The position numbers and the translations under genes were made by a program. This document shows positions 28,819 through 36,388 of a stretch of DNA of 64,000 bases, one piece after another. The notes below the pieces were generated by a model. That model searched no databases, had not been told where the DNA came from, and worked only from the letters and a program-made list of their open reading frames with translations. The stretch comes from Amycolatopsis pretoriensis (lineage in GTDB: Bacteria > Actinomycetota > Actinomycetes > Mycobacteriales > Pseudonocardiaceae). The stretch is from assembly GCF_900107925.1 (NCBI RefSeq), contig NZ_FNUJ01000010.1, positions 248,001-312,000 on the forward strand, written 5' to 3'. The first letter of the stretch is position 1, and each line of letters begins with the position of its first letter.

Positions 28819-29971
28819 ATGCTGACCACGCTGGCCGTCGAGAACTACCGCTCGCTGCGCGACCTGGTGCTGCCGCTGTCCGGGTTGACGGTGGTGACGG
28901 GCCCGAACGGCAGCGGCAAGTCGAGCCTGTACCGGGCGCTGCGGCTGCTGGCGGACGCGTCCCGCAACGGCGCGGTGGCGGCCCTGGCGCGTGAAGGAGG
29001 TCTGCCGTCGACGCTGTGGGCGGGCCCGCAGAACGGCGCCCGCCCGGGCGCGCGGGTCCAGGGCACGGTGCGCACGAAGGCGGTCGGTCTGAGGCTGGGG
29101 TTCGCGGGCGACGAGTTCGGCTACGCGCTCGACCTGGGCCTGCCGGTGCCCCAGAAGAAGACGATGTTCAACCTGGACCCGGAATTCAAGCGCGAGGCGG
29201 TGTGGTCGGGACCGGTCCTTCGCCCGGCGTCCCTGCTGGCGGACCGGGCCGGCCCCTCGGTGCGCACGCGGTTCCTCGGGCGGCTGGGATCCGGAGGCGT
29301 TCCGGATCCGCCTGACGGACAGCATGCTGAGCGAGTTCGCGGACCCCCGGGCCTGCCCGGAGCTACTGGTGGTCCGCGAGCGCATCCGATCCTGGAGGTT
29401 CTACGACCACTTCCGCACGGACGCGGCGGCCCCGGCCCGCCAACCCCGCCCGGGCACGCGCACGTTCGTGCTCGCCCAAGACGGTGCGGACCTGGCCTCG
29501 GCATTGCAGACGATCATCGAGATCGGCCGGTCATCGGAGCTGGCGTCAGTGGTGGACGCGGCATTCCCGGGCTCCCGGGTATCAGTGGAGTCCCAGAACG
29601 AGGTGCTGTCAGTGCGCTTCCACCAGCACGGGTTGTTGAGGCCGTTGTCGGCGGCAGAGCTGTCGGACGGGACGTTGAGATTCCTGCTGTGGGTGGCGGC
29701 GCTGCTGACGCCGCGGCCACCGGAGTTGTTGGTGCTGAACGAGCCGGAGACCTCGCTGCACCCGGAGTTGCTGCCGGCACTGGCGGCGCTGATCGCGACG
29801 GCGGCGAAGGAGACGCAGCTGGTGGTGGTATCGCACGCGTCCCCGCTGATCCGGGCGTTGGCAGAGGTGGCGGAGGTCGGCGAGCTGGAGCTGGAGAAGG
29901 AGGCCGGGGAGACGAAGCTGGTGGGGCAAGGGACGTTGGACCGCCCAAGCTGGCCCTGGCCGAGCCGCTGA
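28819..29971 (+). pseudogene. AAA family ATPase (SMC/RecF-like), frameshifted
   Basis: The frame from ATG 28819 gives LTTLAVENYRSLRDLVLPL and a P-loop (TGPNGSGKSSLYRAL) up to about 29268 (GPSVRT). The continuation is one frame over, from about 29270: GSSGGWDPEAFRIRLTDSM, then SWRFYDHFRTD, SAAELSDGTLRFLLW (signature), LLVLNEPETSLHP (Walker B) and VVVSHASPL, ending at 29971. Joined, they make the usual roughly 385-residue single-gene ATPase of actinobacteria. One inserted base or two deleted bases near 29268-29271 explains the break. The first frame stays open by chance to 30090 but loses all similarity. Sequencing error is possible. Confidence 0.82.
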
Positions 29972-29988
29972 CCCCGGCGCCAGATGGC

Positions 29989-30035
29989 ATGAAAGGGTCG
30001 TTCATGTCATCTGACGCGATGAAAGAGTCGTTCAT
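29989..30035. repeat. Two tandem copies of a 17-bp dyad repeat
   Basis: ATGAAAGGGTCGTTCAT (29989-30005) and ATGAAAGAGTCGTTCAT (30019-30035) differ at one base and are 30 bp apart. Each has inverted ends ATGAA/TTCAT. They begin 18 bp after the ATPase stop. Confidence 0.8.
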
Positions 30036-30056
30036 GACGCGCAGCGTCGCGGCGTC

Positions 30057-30121
30057 CAACCGGCAGCCGGCAAAGCAGGCCTACCACTAGGCAACCGGCA
30101 GCCGGCAACGCAGGCCGACCA
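30057..30121. repeat. Direct repeat of 30 bp with 35-bp period
   Basis: 30057-30086 and 30092-30121 are the same 30-bp sequence, beginning CAACCGGCAGCCGGCAA, with two mismatches and separated by 5 bp. Confidence 0.8.
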
Positions 30122-30132
30122 CGAGCTCACCA

Positions 30133-30256
30133 GACCTCCCCCGCCCCTCATCCCAAGCCGCAGTTCAGTCGAGGCTCGGGTTTGTCAAGGCACGCTTTCC
30201 CGCCTTGACAAACCCGAGCCTCGACTGAGAATCCGAAAGGAGGGGCGGGGGAGGTC
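30133..30256. repeat. Nested perfect inverted repeats, 16-bp outer and 27-bp inner arms
   Basis: Outer arms 30133-30148 and 30241-30256 are perfectly complementary over 16 bp. Inside them, 30165-30191 and 30202-30228 are complementary over 27 bp around a 10-nt loop. The internal bulges are asymmetric (16 and 12 nt). The whole can fold into one long extended hairpin or cruciform. Confidence 0.85.
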
Positions 30257-30289
30257 GGACCCGACTCAGCCGCGGAAGACTGTCCTACT

Positions 30290-30383
30290 GCCGCGGCAGA
30301 GGGCAGTGGCGGGGTCCCGCTTTCGCCGCGACAGCGGGACCCGCCCTCCACTGCAGCACCGGCTTCGCCCTCTACCGCGGCAA
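30290..30383. repeat. Large imperfect hairpin
   Basis: TGCCGCGG and GAGGGC near 30292-30307 pair with GCCCTC and CCGCGGCA near 30368-30383, and inside them GGCGGGGTCCCGCT pairs with AGCGGGACCCGCC apart from one bulged G. AAGACTGTCCT occurs both just before the structure and just after it. Confidence 0.7.
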
Positions 30384-30420
30384 AAAGCAAAAGACTGTCC
30401 TCGCCGGACGGGCAGGCTCC

Positions 30421-30609
30421 GGGATGACCAAGACCCCCGCAGTCCCCTCCAGTTCTCGGGTGGGTCGCTGGGTGGTCATCCCGTCGCCTGAACGAGGCCT
30501 ATCACTTTGAGCCGGGCCCGCAAGCCTGGCATTCTCCCTCACCCCGGGCAGCCGGTTGCGGGCCCGGCTCAAAGTGATTTACCGGCCTCAGGCGACGGGA
30601 TGACCACCC
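30421..30609. repeat. Long inverted repeat, about 50-bp arms, with a third copy of the end motif
   Basis: Arms 30470-30523 and 30556-30609 pair in three perfect blocks of 22, 4 and 23 bp, around a 32-nt loop. The two unpaired joints differ between arms (4 and 1 nt on the left, 0 and 5 nt on the right), so arm lengths stay equal. GGGATGACCA at 30421-30430 is a further inverted copy of the outer end TGGTCATCCC. Confidence 0.85.
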
Positions 30610-30624
30610 AGCTTCTTTTTCGGG

Positions 30625-31626
30625 CTAGCGCCCGCTCGTGCTCTCGCGGACCTCCAGCGCGAACGGCGTCTGGATGTCCTGCGGCGGCAACCCCTTGTCC
30701 CCCGTGATCCGCCTGTGCACCAGGTCGATCGCCGCCTCGGCCAACGCCGTCTTGTCCGGTGCGATAGTCGTCAACGAGGGCAACGAAAACGCGCTCTCCT
30801 CGTTGTTGTCGAACCCCACGATCGCGACGTCCTCCGGCACCCGCAGCCCCAGCTCGGCCACCGCGCGCAACGCACCGATCGCCAACAGGTCGTTGAAGCA
30901 GAACACCGCGTCCGGCGGCGCGGCCGAAGCCAGCAGGGACCGCATGGCCGCCGCCCCCACCGATCGGTGCCACTTCTCCGCCGGTGCCACCAGACTGTCC
31001 GAATAGGACAACCCCGCCGCCACCAACCCCGCCCGGTAGCCGGCCAACCGCTGCGAAGACGTCCCACGAGCCGGGTTCCGCCCGATGGCCGCGATCCGCG
31101 TCCGGCCGAGGGACGCCAAGTGCGTCACCGCCGTCTGAGCCGCCAGGACGTTGTCGATCGCCACGTGGTCGATCGGCACGTCCACCGCGTGCTCGCCCAG
31201 CATCACCAGCGGGATCTCCCCCGGCGACGGAAAGTCCGCCGCTTCCAAGGCTTCCGGGTGGACCAACGCCCCGTCGACCAGGTGGGGTCCCAGCGACGAC
31301 AGCGTCTCGCGCTCCCTCGAGCGCGTCCCCTGCGTCTGCTCGATCAGGACGCTCCAGCCGCGCTTCTGCGCCGCCGTGATGACCAAGCCGGCCAGCTCGC
31401 CGAAGTACGGGATCGACAGCTCCGGCACCATCAGCGCCAGGAAGCCCGTGCGCCCGCGGCGCAGGTTTCGCGCGCCGACGTTGGGCCGGTACCCCGTCGC
31501 CGCCAAAGCTTCCTCGACGCGCCGGCGGTTCTCCGGCTTGACGAAGGCGTAGCCGTTGACCACGTTCGACACGGTCTTCACCGATACTCCGGCGAGCGTG
31601 GCGACGTCCTTGAGCGTCACGGTCAC
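30625..31626 (-). CDS. LacI family repressor of the galactofuranose-type locus
   Basis: 333 residues. N-terminal LacI helix-turn-helix (VTLKDVATLAGVSVKTVSNVVNG) with hinge GYRPNVGARNLRRG, then a periplasmic-binding-protein-like ligand domain ending in TPFALEVRESTSGR. Start GTG 31626 behind AAGGAG (a second GTG two codons on is possible). It is divergent from the sugar ABC operon, with a LacI-type dyad between them, so it most likely represses that operon and itself until the sugar binds. Confidence 0.9.
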   Translation of the reverse strand: MTVTLKDVATLAGVSVKTVSNVVNGYAFVKPENRRRVEEALAATGYRPNVGARNLRRGRTGFLALMVPELSIPYFGELAGLVITAAQKRGWSVLIEQTQGTRSRERETLSSLGPHLVDGALVHPEALEAADFPSPGEIPLVMLGEHAVDVPIDHVAIDNVLAAQTAVTHLASLGRTRIAAIGRNPARGTSSQRLAGYRAGLVAAGLSYSDSLVAPAEKWHRSVGAAAMRSLLASAAPPDAVFCFNDLLAIGALRAVAELGLRVPEDVAIVGFDNNEESAFSLPSLTTIAPDKTALAEAAIDLVHRRITGDKGLPPQDIQTPFALEVRESTSGR

Positions 31627-31677
31627 GGGCGGCTCCTTCTCAGGTGGTGAGCACGAAGCATAGCGACAATTTGCCGG

Positions 31678-31704
31678 TTTACAACGTTGTTCCAACGATG
31701 TAAA
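31678..31704. promoter_or_regulatory. LacI-type operator
   Basis: TTTACAACGTTG (31678-31689) and CAACGATGTAAA (31693-31704) form an inverted repeat with one mismatch and a 3-nt spacer. The left half contains the perfect palindrome ACAACGTTGT with the AACGTT core usual for LacI sites. It lies between the divergent lacI and binding-protein genes. Confidence 0.75.
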
Positions 31705-31781
31705 AAGTACCTCAAGGCTCCCGCGGTGACTCCGATCACCCCGGTGAGCGGGCCACCACCGTCGCTGCCCGAGGAGTCACC

Positions 31782-32858
31782 GTGCCTCTGTCCACCCGTC
31801 CCCTCCTGGTCCTGGCCACCGCGGCCGCCGCCGCGCTGACCCTGACCTCCTGCACCAGCCGGGAAGAGACCCCGGCCGCCCCCTCCAGCGGGGGCGGACC
31901 CGCCGCCAGCGCCCAGTCGGTCGCGCCGTCCGCCGACGGCTGCACCATCGACAAAACCGGTTACCCCAAGGTCGACCTCAAGACCGCGGTGGTCGGTTTC
32001 TCACAGTCCGAAAAGGAAGCCAACCCCTTCCGGATCGCCGAGACGCAGTCCATCCGGGACGAAGCCGCCAAGCTCGGCATCGCGAACGACAAGCTGCTCG
32101 TCACCAACGCCCAGAGCGACCTGAACAAGCAGATCAGCGACATCAAGTCGATGCTCGACCGGGGCGCCCAGCTGCTCGTCGTCGCGCCGCTGAACTCCGA
32201 CGGCCTCCAGCCCGCGCTCGACGCGGCGAAGGCCAAGAAGGTCCCGGTCGTCACTATCGACCGCAAGGTGACCTCGCAGCCCTGCACCGACTACCTGACC
32301 TTCATCGGCTCCAACTTCGTCGAGCAGGGCAAGCGCGCGGCGCAGGAGATGGCGCGGGTCACCGGCGGCACCGGCAAGGTCGCGATCCTGCTCGGCGCGT
32401 CCGGCAACAACGTCACCACCGACCGCACCTCCGGCTTCAAGGACGAGCTCGCGAAGACGGCCGGGCTGTCCGTGGTCGCCGAGCAGACGGGTGAATTCGA
32501 CCGGTCCAAGGGCCAGGCCGTGATGGAGCAGCTCATCCAGAGCCACCCGGACATCACCGCCGTCTACGCCGAGAACGACGAGATGGGCGTCGGCGCGGTC
32601 AACGCGCTGAAGACCGCCGGCAAGACGCCGGGCAAGGACGTCAAGGTCATCTCGATCGACGGCACCCGCAACGCCGTGCAGCTGATCGCCGACGGCAGCT
32701 ACAACGCCGTCATCGAGTCCAACCCGCGCTTCGGCCCGCTGGCCTTCCAGACGCTGCAGAAGTTCGAGAACGGCGAGGCCATCCCGGCCAGCATCGTGAT
32801 CACCGACGACCAGTACGACGAGACCAACGCGGCCCAGAAGGTCGGGAACGCGTACTGA
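31782..32858 (+). CDS. Sugar ABC transporter binding lipoprotein (YtfQ-like, galactofuranose type)
   Basis: 358 residues. A signal sequence with lipobox LTLTSCTS precedes a periplasmic-binding-protein domain of the ribose/galactofuranose group: VVGFSQSEKEANPFRIAETQ, LLVVAPLNSDGLQPAL, VPVVTIDRKV, YAENDEMGVGAVNAL. The opening AVVGFSQSE and the internal Cys pair region (SQPCTDY) resemble YtfQ, which binds galactofuranose. Start GTG 31782 behind GAGGAGTC. First gene of the four-gene importer operon under LacI. Confidence 0.88.
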   Translation: MPLSTRPLLVLATAAAAALTLTSCTSREETPAAPSSGGGPAASAQSVAPSADGCTIDKTGYPKVDLKTAVVGFSQSEKEANPFRIAETQSIRDEAAKLGIANDKLLVTNAQSDLNKQISDIKSMLDRGAQLLVVAPLNSDGLQPALDAAKAKKVPVVTIDRKVTSQPCTDYLTFIGSNFVEQGKRAAQEMARVTGGTGKVAILLGASGNNVTTDRTSGFKDELAKTAGLSVVAEQTGEFDRSKGQAVMEQLIQSHPDITAVYAENDEMGVGAVNALKTAGKTPGKDVKVISIDGTRNAVQLIADGSYNAVIESNPRFGPLAFQTLQKFENGEAIPASIVITDDQYDETNAAQKVGNAY

Positions 32859-34423
32859 TGACGGCAGCCACCGAAGAGGACGTCGCCATGACGACCACAC
32901 CGGTGCTCGAGGTGGCCGGGGTGACCAAGCGGTTCCCCGGCACCCTCGCGCTCGACGACGTCAGCTTCACGCTGCGACCGGGCGAGGTGCACGCGCTGGT
33001 CGGCGAGAACGGCGCGGGCAAGTCCACGCTGATCAAGGTGCTCACCGGCGTCTACCAGCCCGACGAGGGCGAGGTGCGCCACCTCGGCGAGCCGGTGACG
33101 TTCAAGCGGCCGATCGACGCGCAGCGGGCCGGGATCTCCACGATCTACCAGGAGGTCAACCTCGTCCCGCTGATGAGCATCGCCGGCAACGTCTTCCTCG
33201 GCCGCGAACCGCGCACCAAGGCCGGTCTCGTCGACTGGTCCAGGATGTACGCCGACGCCCGCGAGCTGCTCAAGGGCTACGGCATCACCGACGACGTCAA
33301 GCGCCCACTGCACACCCTGGGTGTCGGCGCGCAGCAGATGGTCGCGCTCGCCCGCGCGGTCTCGACCGACGCGAAGGTCGTCATCATGGACGAACCGACG
33401 TCGTCGCTCGAGCCGCGCGAGGTCGAGACGCTCTTCGAGGTGTTGAACCGGCTGCACGCCGAAGGCATCGCGATCGTCTACGTCAGCCACCGGATGGACG
33501 AGCTGTACCGGGTCTGCGACAGCGTCACCGTGCTGCGCGACGGCCGGGTCGTCCACAGTGGACCGTTGAAGGACCTGCCGCGCATCGAGCTGGTGAGCAA
33601 GATGCTCGGCCGGGAGATCAAGCAGATCCGCGAGGAAGGCGTCACGGCGTTCGGCGAGGAGCACGACGTCGAGCGCGAACCGCTGCTCAAGGCGGAAAAC
33701 CTGTCCGGCATGCGGCGGCTGCACGACGTCTCGGTGAGCATCCGGCCCGGCGAGGTCGTCGGCCTCGCCGGCCTGCTCGGCTCCGGCCGCAGCGAGACGG
33801 CGCGGGCCATCGTCGGGGCCTTCCCCCTCGACAGCGGATCCGTGCTGCTGGCCGGGAAACCGCTCAAGAAGGGCAAGATCAAGGCCGCCATGCGGGCCGG
33901 GATCGCGCTGCTGGCCGAGGACCGCAAGACCGACGGGATCATCCCGAACCTGTCGGTCCGCGAGAACATCGCGCTCGCCGCGCTGCCGTCGCTCTCGCCG
34001 TTCGGCCTGGTCAGCAAGGCCAAGCAGGACAGGATCGTGAAGATCTTCATGGAGCGCCTGCGGATCAAGGCCGCCAGTCCCGAGCAGAAGGTGTCCGAGC
34101 TCTCCGGCGGCAACCAGCAGAAAGTACTGCTCGCCCGCTGGCTGGCCACCGGCCCGAAGATCCTGCTCCTCGACGAACCCACGCGCGGCATCGACGTCGG
34201 CGCGAAGGCCGAGGTGCAGGCGCTGATCGACGAACTCGCGCAGGAAGGGCTCGGCGTGCTGCTCATCTCGTCCGAACTCGAAGAGCTGATCGACGGCTCC
34301 GACCGCGTGGTCGTGCTGCGCGACGGCTCGGTCGTCGGCGAGCTGACCGGCGACCGGATCACCGAAGAAAACGTCCTGACCGCCATCGCGGCAGAAGCCA
34401 CAGAGGGTGACAACGATGTCTAG
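32858..34423 (+). CDS. Sugar ABC transporter ATPase, two cassettes (YtfR-like)
   Basis: 521 residues with two fused ABC domains: the first has GENGAGKSTLIKVLTG and DEPTSSLEP; the second has the degenerate loop GLLGSGRSETAR, as usual in RbsA-type proteins, with LSGGNQQKVLLARWLA and DEPTRGIDVG. ATG 32858 overlaps the binding-protein stop (TGATG); ATG 32888 with AGAGGA upstream is an alternative start. It powers the two permeases that follow. Confidence 0.92.
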   Translation: MTAATEEDVAMTTTPVLEVAGVTKRFPGTLALDDVSFTLRPGEVHALVGENGAGKSTLIKVLTGVYQPDEGEVRHLGEPVTFKRPIDAQRAGISTIYQEVNLVPLMSIAGNVFLGREPRTKAGLVDWSRMYADARELLKGYGITDDVKRPLHTLGVGAQQMVALARAVSTDAKVVIMDEPTSSLEPREVETLFEVLNRLHAEGIAIVYVSHRMDELYRVCDSVTVLRDGRVVHSGPLKDLPRIELVSKMLGREIKQIREEGVTAFGEEHDVEREPLLKAENLSGMRRLHDVSVSIRPGEVVGLAGLLGSGRSETARAIVGAFPLDSGSVLLAGKPLKKGKIKAAMRAGIALLAEDRKTDGIIPNLSVRENIALAALPSLSPFGLVSKAKQDRIVKIFMERLRIKAASPEQKVSELSGGNQQKVLLARWLATGPKILLLDEPTRGIDVGAKAEVQALIDELAQEGLGVLLISSELEELIDGSDRVVVLRDGSVVGELTGDRITEENVLTAIAAEATEGDNDV

Positions 34424-35378
34424 CGCCACCCTGACGAAAAGTCCCGACCGCGCGAAAGTCACGGCGTGGCTGCAGAACTACGGCGTCTACCTCGCCGTCG
34501 TGGTACTGCTGCTGTTCAACGTCGTGTTCACCGAGAACTTCCTGTCCACGGCCAACTTCCGCACCCAGCTGGTGCAGGCGGCGCCGGTCTGCATCGTCGC
34601 GCTCGGCATGGCGCTGGTGATCGGCACCGAGGGCATCGACCTCTCGGTCGGCTCGGTGATGTCGATCGCCGCCGCGCTCATCCCGCTCTACCTGGGCGCC
34701 GGCCCGCTGATGGCGATCATCGTCGCCGTCATCGCCGGCGTGCTCTCCGGTCTGTTCAGCGGCTACCTGGTGGCGTACCTGGGGATCCAGCCGATCATCG
34801 CGACACTGGCGCTGCTGGTCGGCGGGCGGGGACTCGCCCTGGTGATCGCCCACGGCCAGCTCGTCCAGCTGCGCAACCAGGACTTCCTGGAGCTGGGCAC
34901 CGGCGACCTGCTCGGCGTCCCGATCATGGTGATCGTCGCGGGCGTGCTGGCGGTGCTGACCGGGCTGGTCGTCCAGCGCACGACGTTCGGGCGGCACCTG
35001 GTCGCGGTCGGCGGCAACCGCGCCGCGAGCACCCTGGCCGGCCTGCCGGTGAAACGCGTGCTCATCAGCGTCTACGTGATTTCCGGGGCGCTGGCGGCGA
35101 TCGCCGGCGTGCTGGCGACGTCGCGGCTGGCCGCCAGCGACCCGAGCGACGTCGGCCTGCTCATGGAGCTGTCCGCGATCACCGCGGTCGTCGTCGGCGG
35201 CACGCCGCTGACCGGCGGCCGGGTCCGCGTGCTCGGCACCGTGTTCGGCGCCCTGCTCATGCAGCTCGTCCAGGCGACCCTGATCAAGCACAACCTGCCG
35301 GACTCGACCGCGCAGATGGTCCAGGCGGCCATCATCGTCGTCGCGGTCTACGTCGCGCGCGAGCGGAGCAGCCGATGA
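34416..35378 (+). CDS. Sugar ABC transporter permease (YtfT-like)
   Basis: 320 residues, 8-10 hydrophobic segments, with the RbsC/YtfT signature GTEGIDLSVGSVMSIAAAL and TFGRHLVAVGGNRAASTLAG. ATG 34416, preceded by AGAGGGTGA, overlaps the ATPase stop; GTG 34407 is also possible. It pairs with the next permease as a heterodimeric channel, the arrangement seen in the ytfQRT-yjfF galactofuranose importer. Confidence 0.88.
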   Translation: MSSATLTKSPDRAKVTAWLQNYGVYLAVVVLLLFNVVFTENFLSTANFRTQLVQAAPVCIVALGMALVIGTEGIDLSVGSVMSIAAALIPLYLGAGPLMAIIVAVIAGVLSGLFSGYLVAYLGIQPIIATLALLVGGRGLALVIAHGQLVQLRNQDFLELGTGDLLGVPIMVIVAGVLAVLTGLVVQRTTFGRHLVAVGGNRAASTLAGLPVKRVLISVYVISGALAAIAGVLATSRLAASDPSDVGLLMELSAITAVVVGGTPLTGGRVRVLGTVFGALLMQLVQATLIKHNLPDSTAQMVQAAIIVVAVYVARERSSR

Positions 35379-36358
35379 CAGCACAGTCCGCCACTCCGGT
35401 TTCGGCGCGCAACGCCGCGTTCGCCGGGGTGCTGCAACGCCAGGGCGCGGCCGTCGTGCTCGTGCTCGGCATCTTCGCTTCGTGGTTCGCCTTCCCGCAC
35501 TTCGGCACCGCGGACAACCTGCGCAGCCTCGTGCTGCAGGGCTCGTTCCTCGCGGTGATCGCGCTGGGCATGACGTTCGTGATCATCTCCGGCGGCATCG
35601 ACCTGTCGGTCGGGTCGAACTACGCGCTCGGCGGCGTCCTCGCCGCCTGGGGCGCGCAGTACGGCCTGGTCGTCGCGATCCTGTTGCCGCTGGCCGTGTG
35701 TTCGCTGATCGGCTTCGTCAACGGCCTGCTCATCGCCCGCACCGGGATGGCGCCGTTCATCGTGACGCTGGCGTCGCTGTTGTTCGCCCGGGGTTTGTTG
35801 CTGGCGCTGACGTCCGAAGGCGCGACGACGTACAAAGTGGACCCGGGTTCGGCGTTCCTCTGGCTCGGCCAAGGCACGATCTTCGGCGTCGGCGTCCCGG
35901 TGTACCTCGCGCTCGTACTGTTCGCGCTCGGCGGGCTCCTCCTGCGCCGCACGCGGTTCGGCCAGTCGGTGTTCGCCATCGGCGGTGCCGAGCAGTCCGC
36001 GCTGCTGATGGGCCTGCCGGTGGCCCGCACCAAGATCAGCCTCTACACGCTCAGCGGTGGCCTGGCCGGGTTCGCCGGCGTCCTCACCGCCGCGTACCTG
36101 CAGTCCGGCGTCACGGTCATCGGCGTCGGCACCGAACTGGACGCGATCTCGGTCGTCGTCATCGGCGGCACGCTGCTCACCGGCGGCGCCGGGACGATCA
36201 TCGGCACGCTCGTCGGCGTGCTGCTGCGGACGCTGATCCAGAACGTCATCAACCAGATCGGCACCCTCGACTCCAACTACCAGACGGTGGTGAGCGGGGC
36301 CTTCCTGCTCGTCGTCGTGGTGATCCAGCGCGCCCTGGCGCGCTCCCGGACCCGCTGA
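35375..36358 (+). CDS. Sugar ABC transporter permease (YjfF-like)
   Basis: 327 residues, multi-pass, with GMTFVIISGGIDLSVGSNYA and the loop TRFGQSVFAIGGAEQSALLMG. A second, distinct permease is what separates galactofuranose-type importers (YtfT plus YjfF) from ribose-type systems, which use one. ATGA overlap with the first permease (35375-35378). The secreted GH2 enzyme starts 30 nt after the stop and is probably on the same transcript. Confidence 0.88.
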   Translation: MTAQSATPVSARNAAFAGVLQRQGAAVVLVLGIFASWFAFPHFGTADNLRSLVLQGSFLAVIALGMTFVIISGGIDLSVGSNYALGGVLAAWGAQYGLVVAILLPLAVCSLIGFVNGLLIARTGMAPFIVTLASLLFARGLLLALTSEGATTYKVDPGSAFLWLGQGTIFGVGVPVYLALVLFALGGLLLRRTRFGQSVFAIGGAEQSALLMGLPVARTKISLYTLSGGLAGFAGVLTAAYLQSGVTVIGVGTELDAISVVVIGGTLLTGGAGTIIGTLVGVLLRTLIQNVINQIGTLDSNYQTVVSGAFLLVVVVIQRALARSRTR

Positions 36359-36388
36359 GCCCCAGTCCCCCAACAGGAGGTCTCAACG

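Larger units (their letters stand above)
29972..30624. other. Gene-free interval made almost wholly of repeats
   Basis: No reading frame here has coding character. The interval separates the convergent AAA ATPase remnant and lacI gene and contains, in order, a 17-bp tandem dyad, a 30-bp direct repeat, a nested hairpin, an imperfect hairpin and a 50-bp-arm inverted repeat. A CTTCTTTTTC run before the lacI stop may help termination. Arrays of terminators, a non-autonomous mobile element or a structured RNA are all possible. Confidence 0.75.

Noticed and set aside
29280..30090. Continuation of the AAA ATPase first frame to 30090
   Set aside because: Gly/Pro/Arg-rich without motifs, while the adjacent frame holds Walker B and signature sequences; the join is a frameshift.
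29989..30121. Possible small CRISPR array
   Set aside because: Only two copies of each repeat, spacers of 5-13 bp, no cas genes; a dyad/direct repeat instead.
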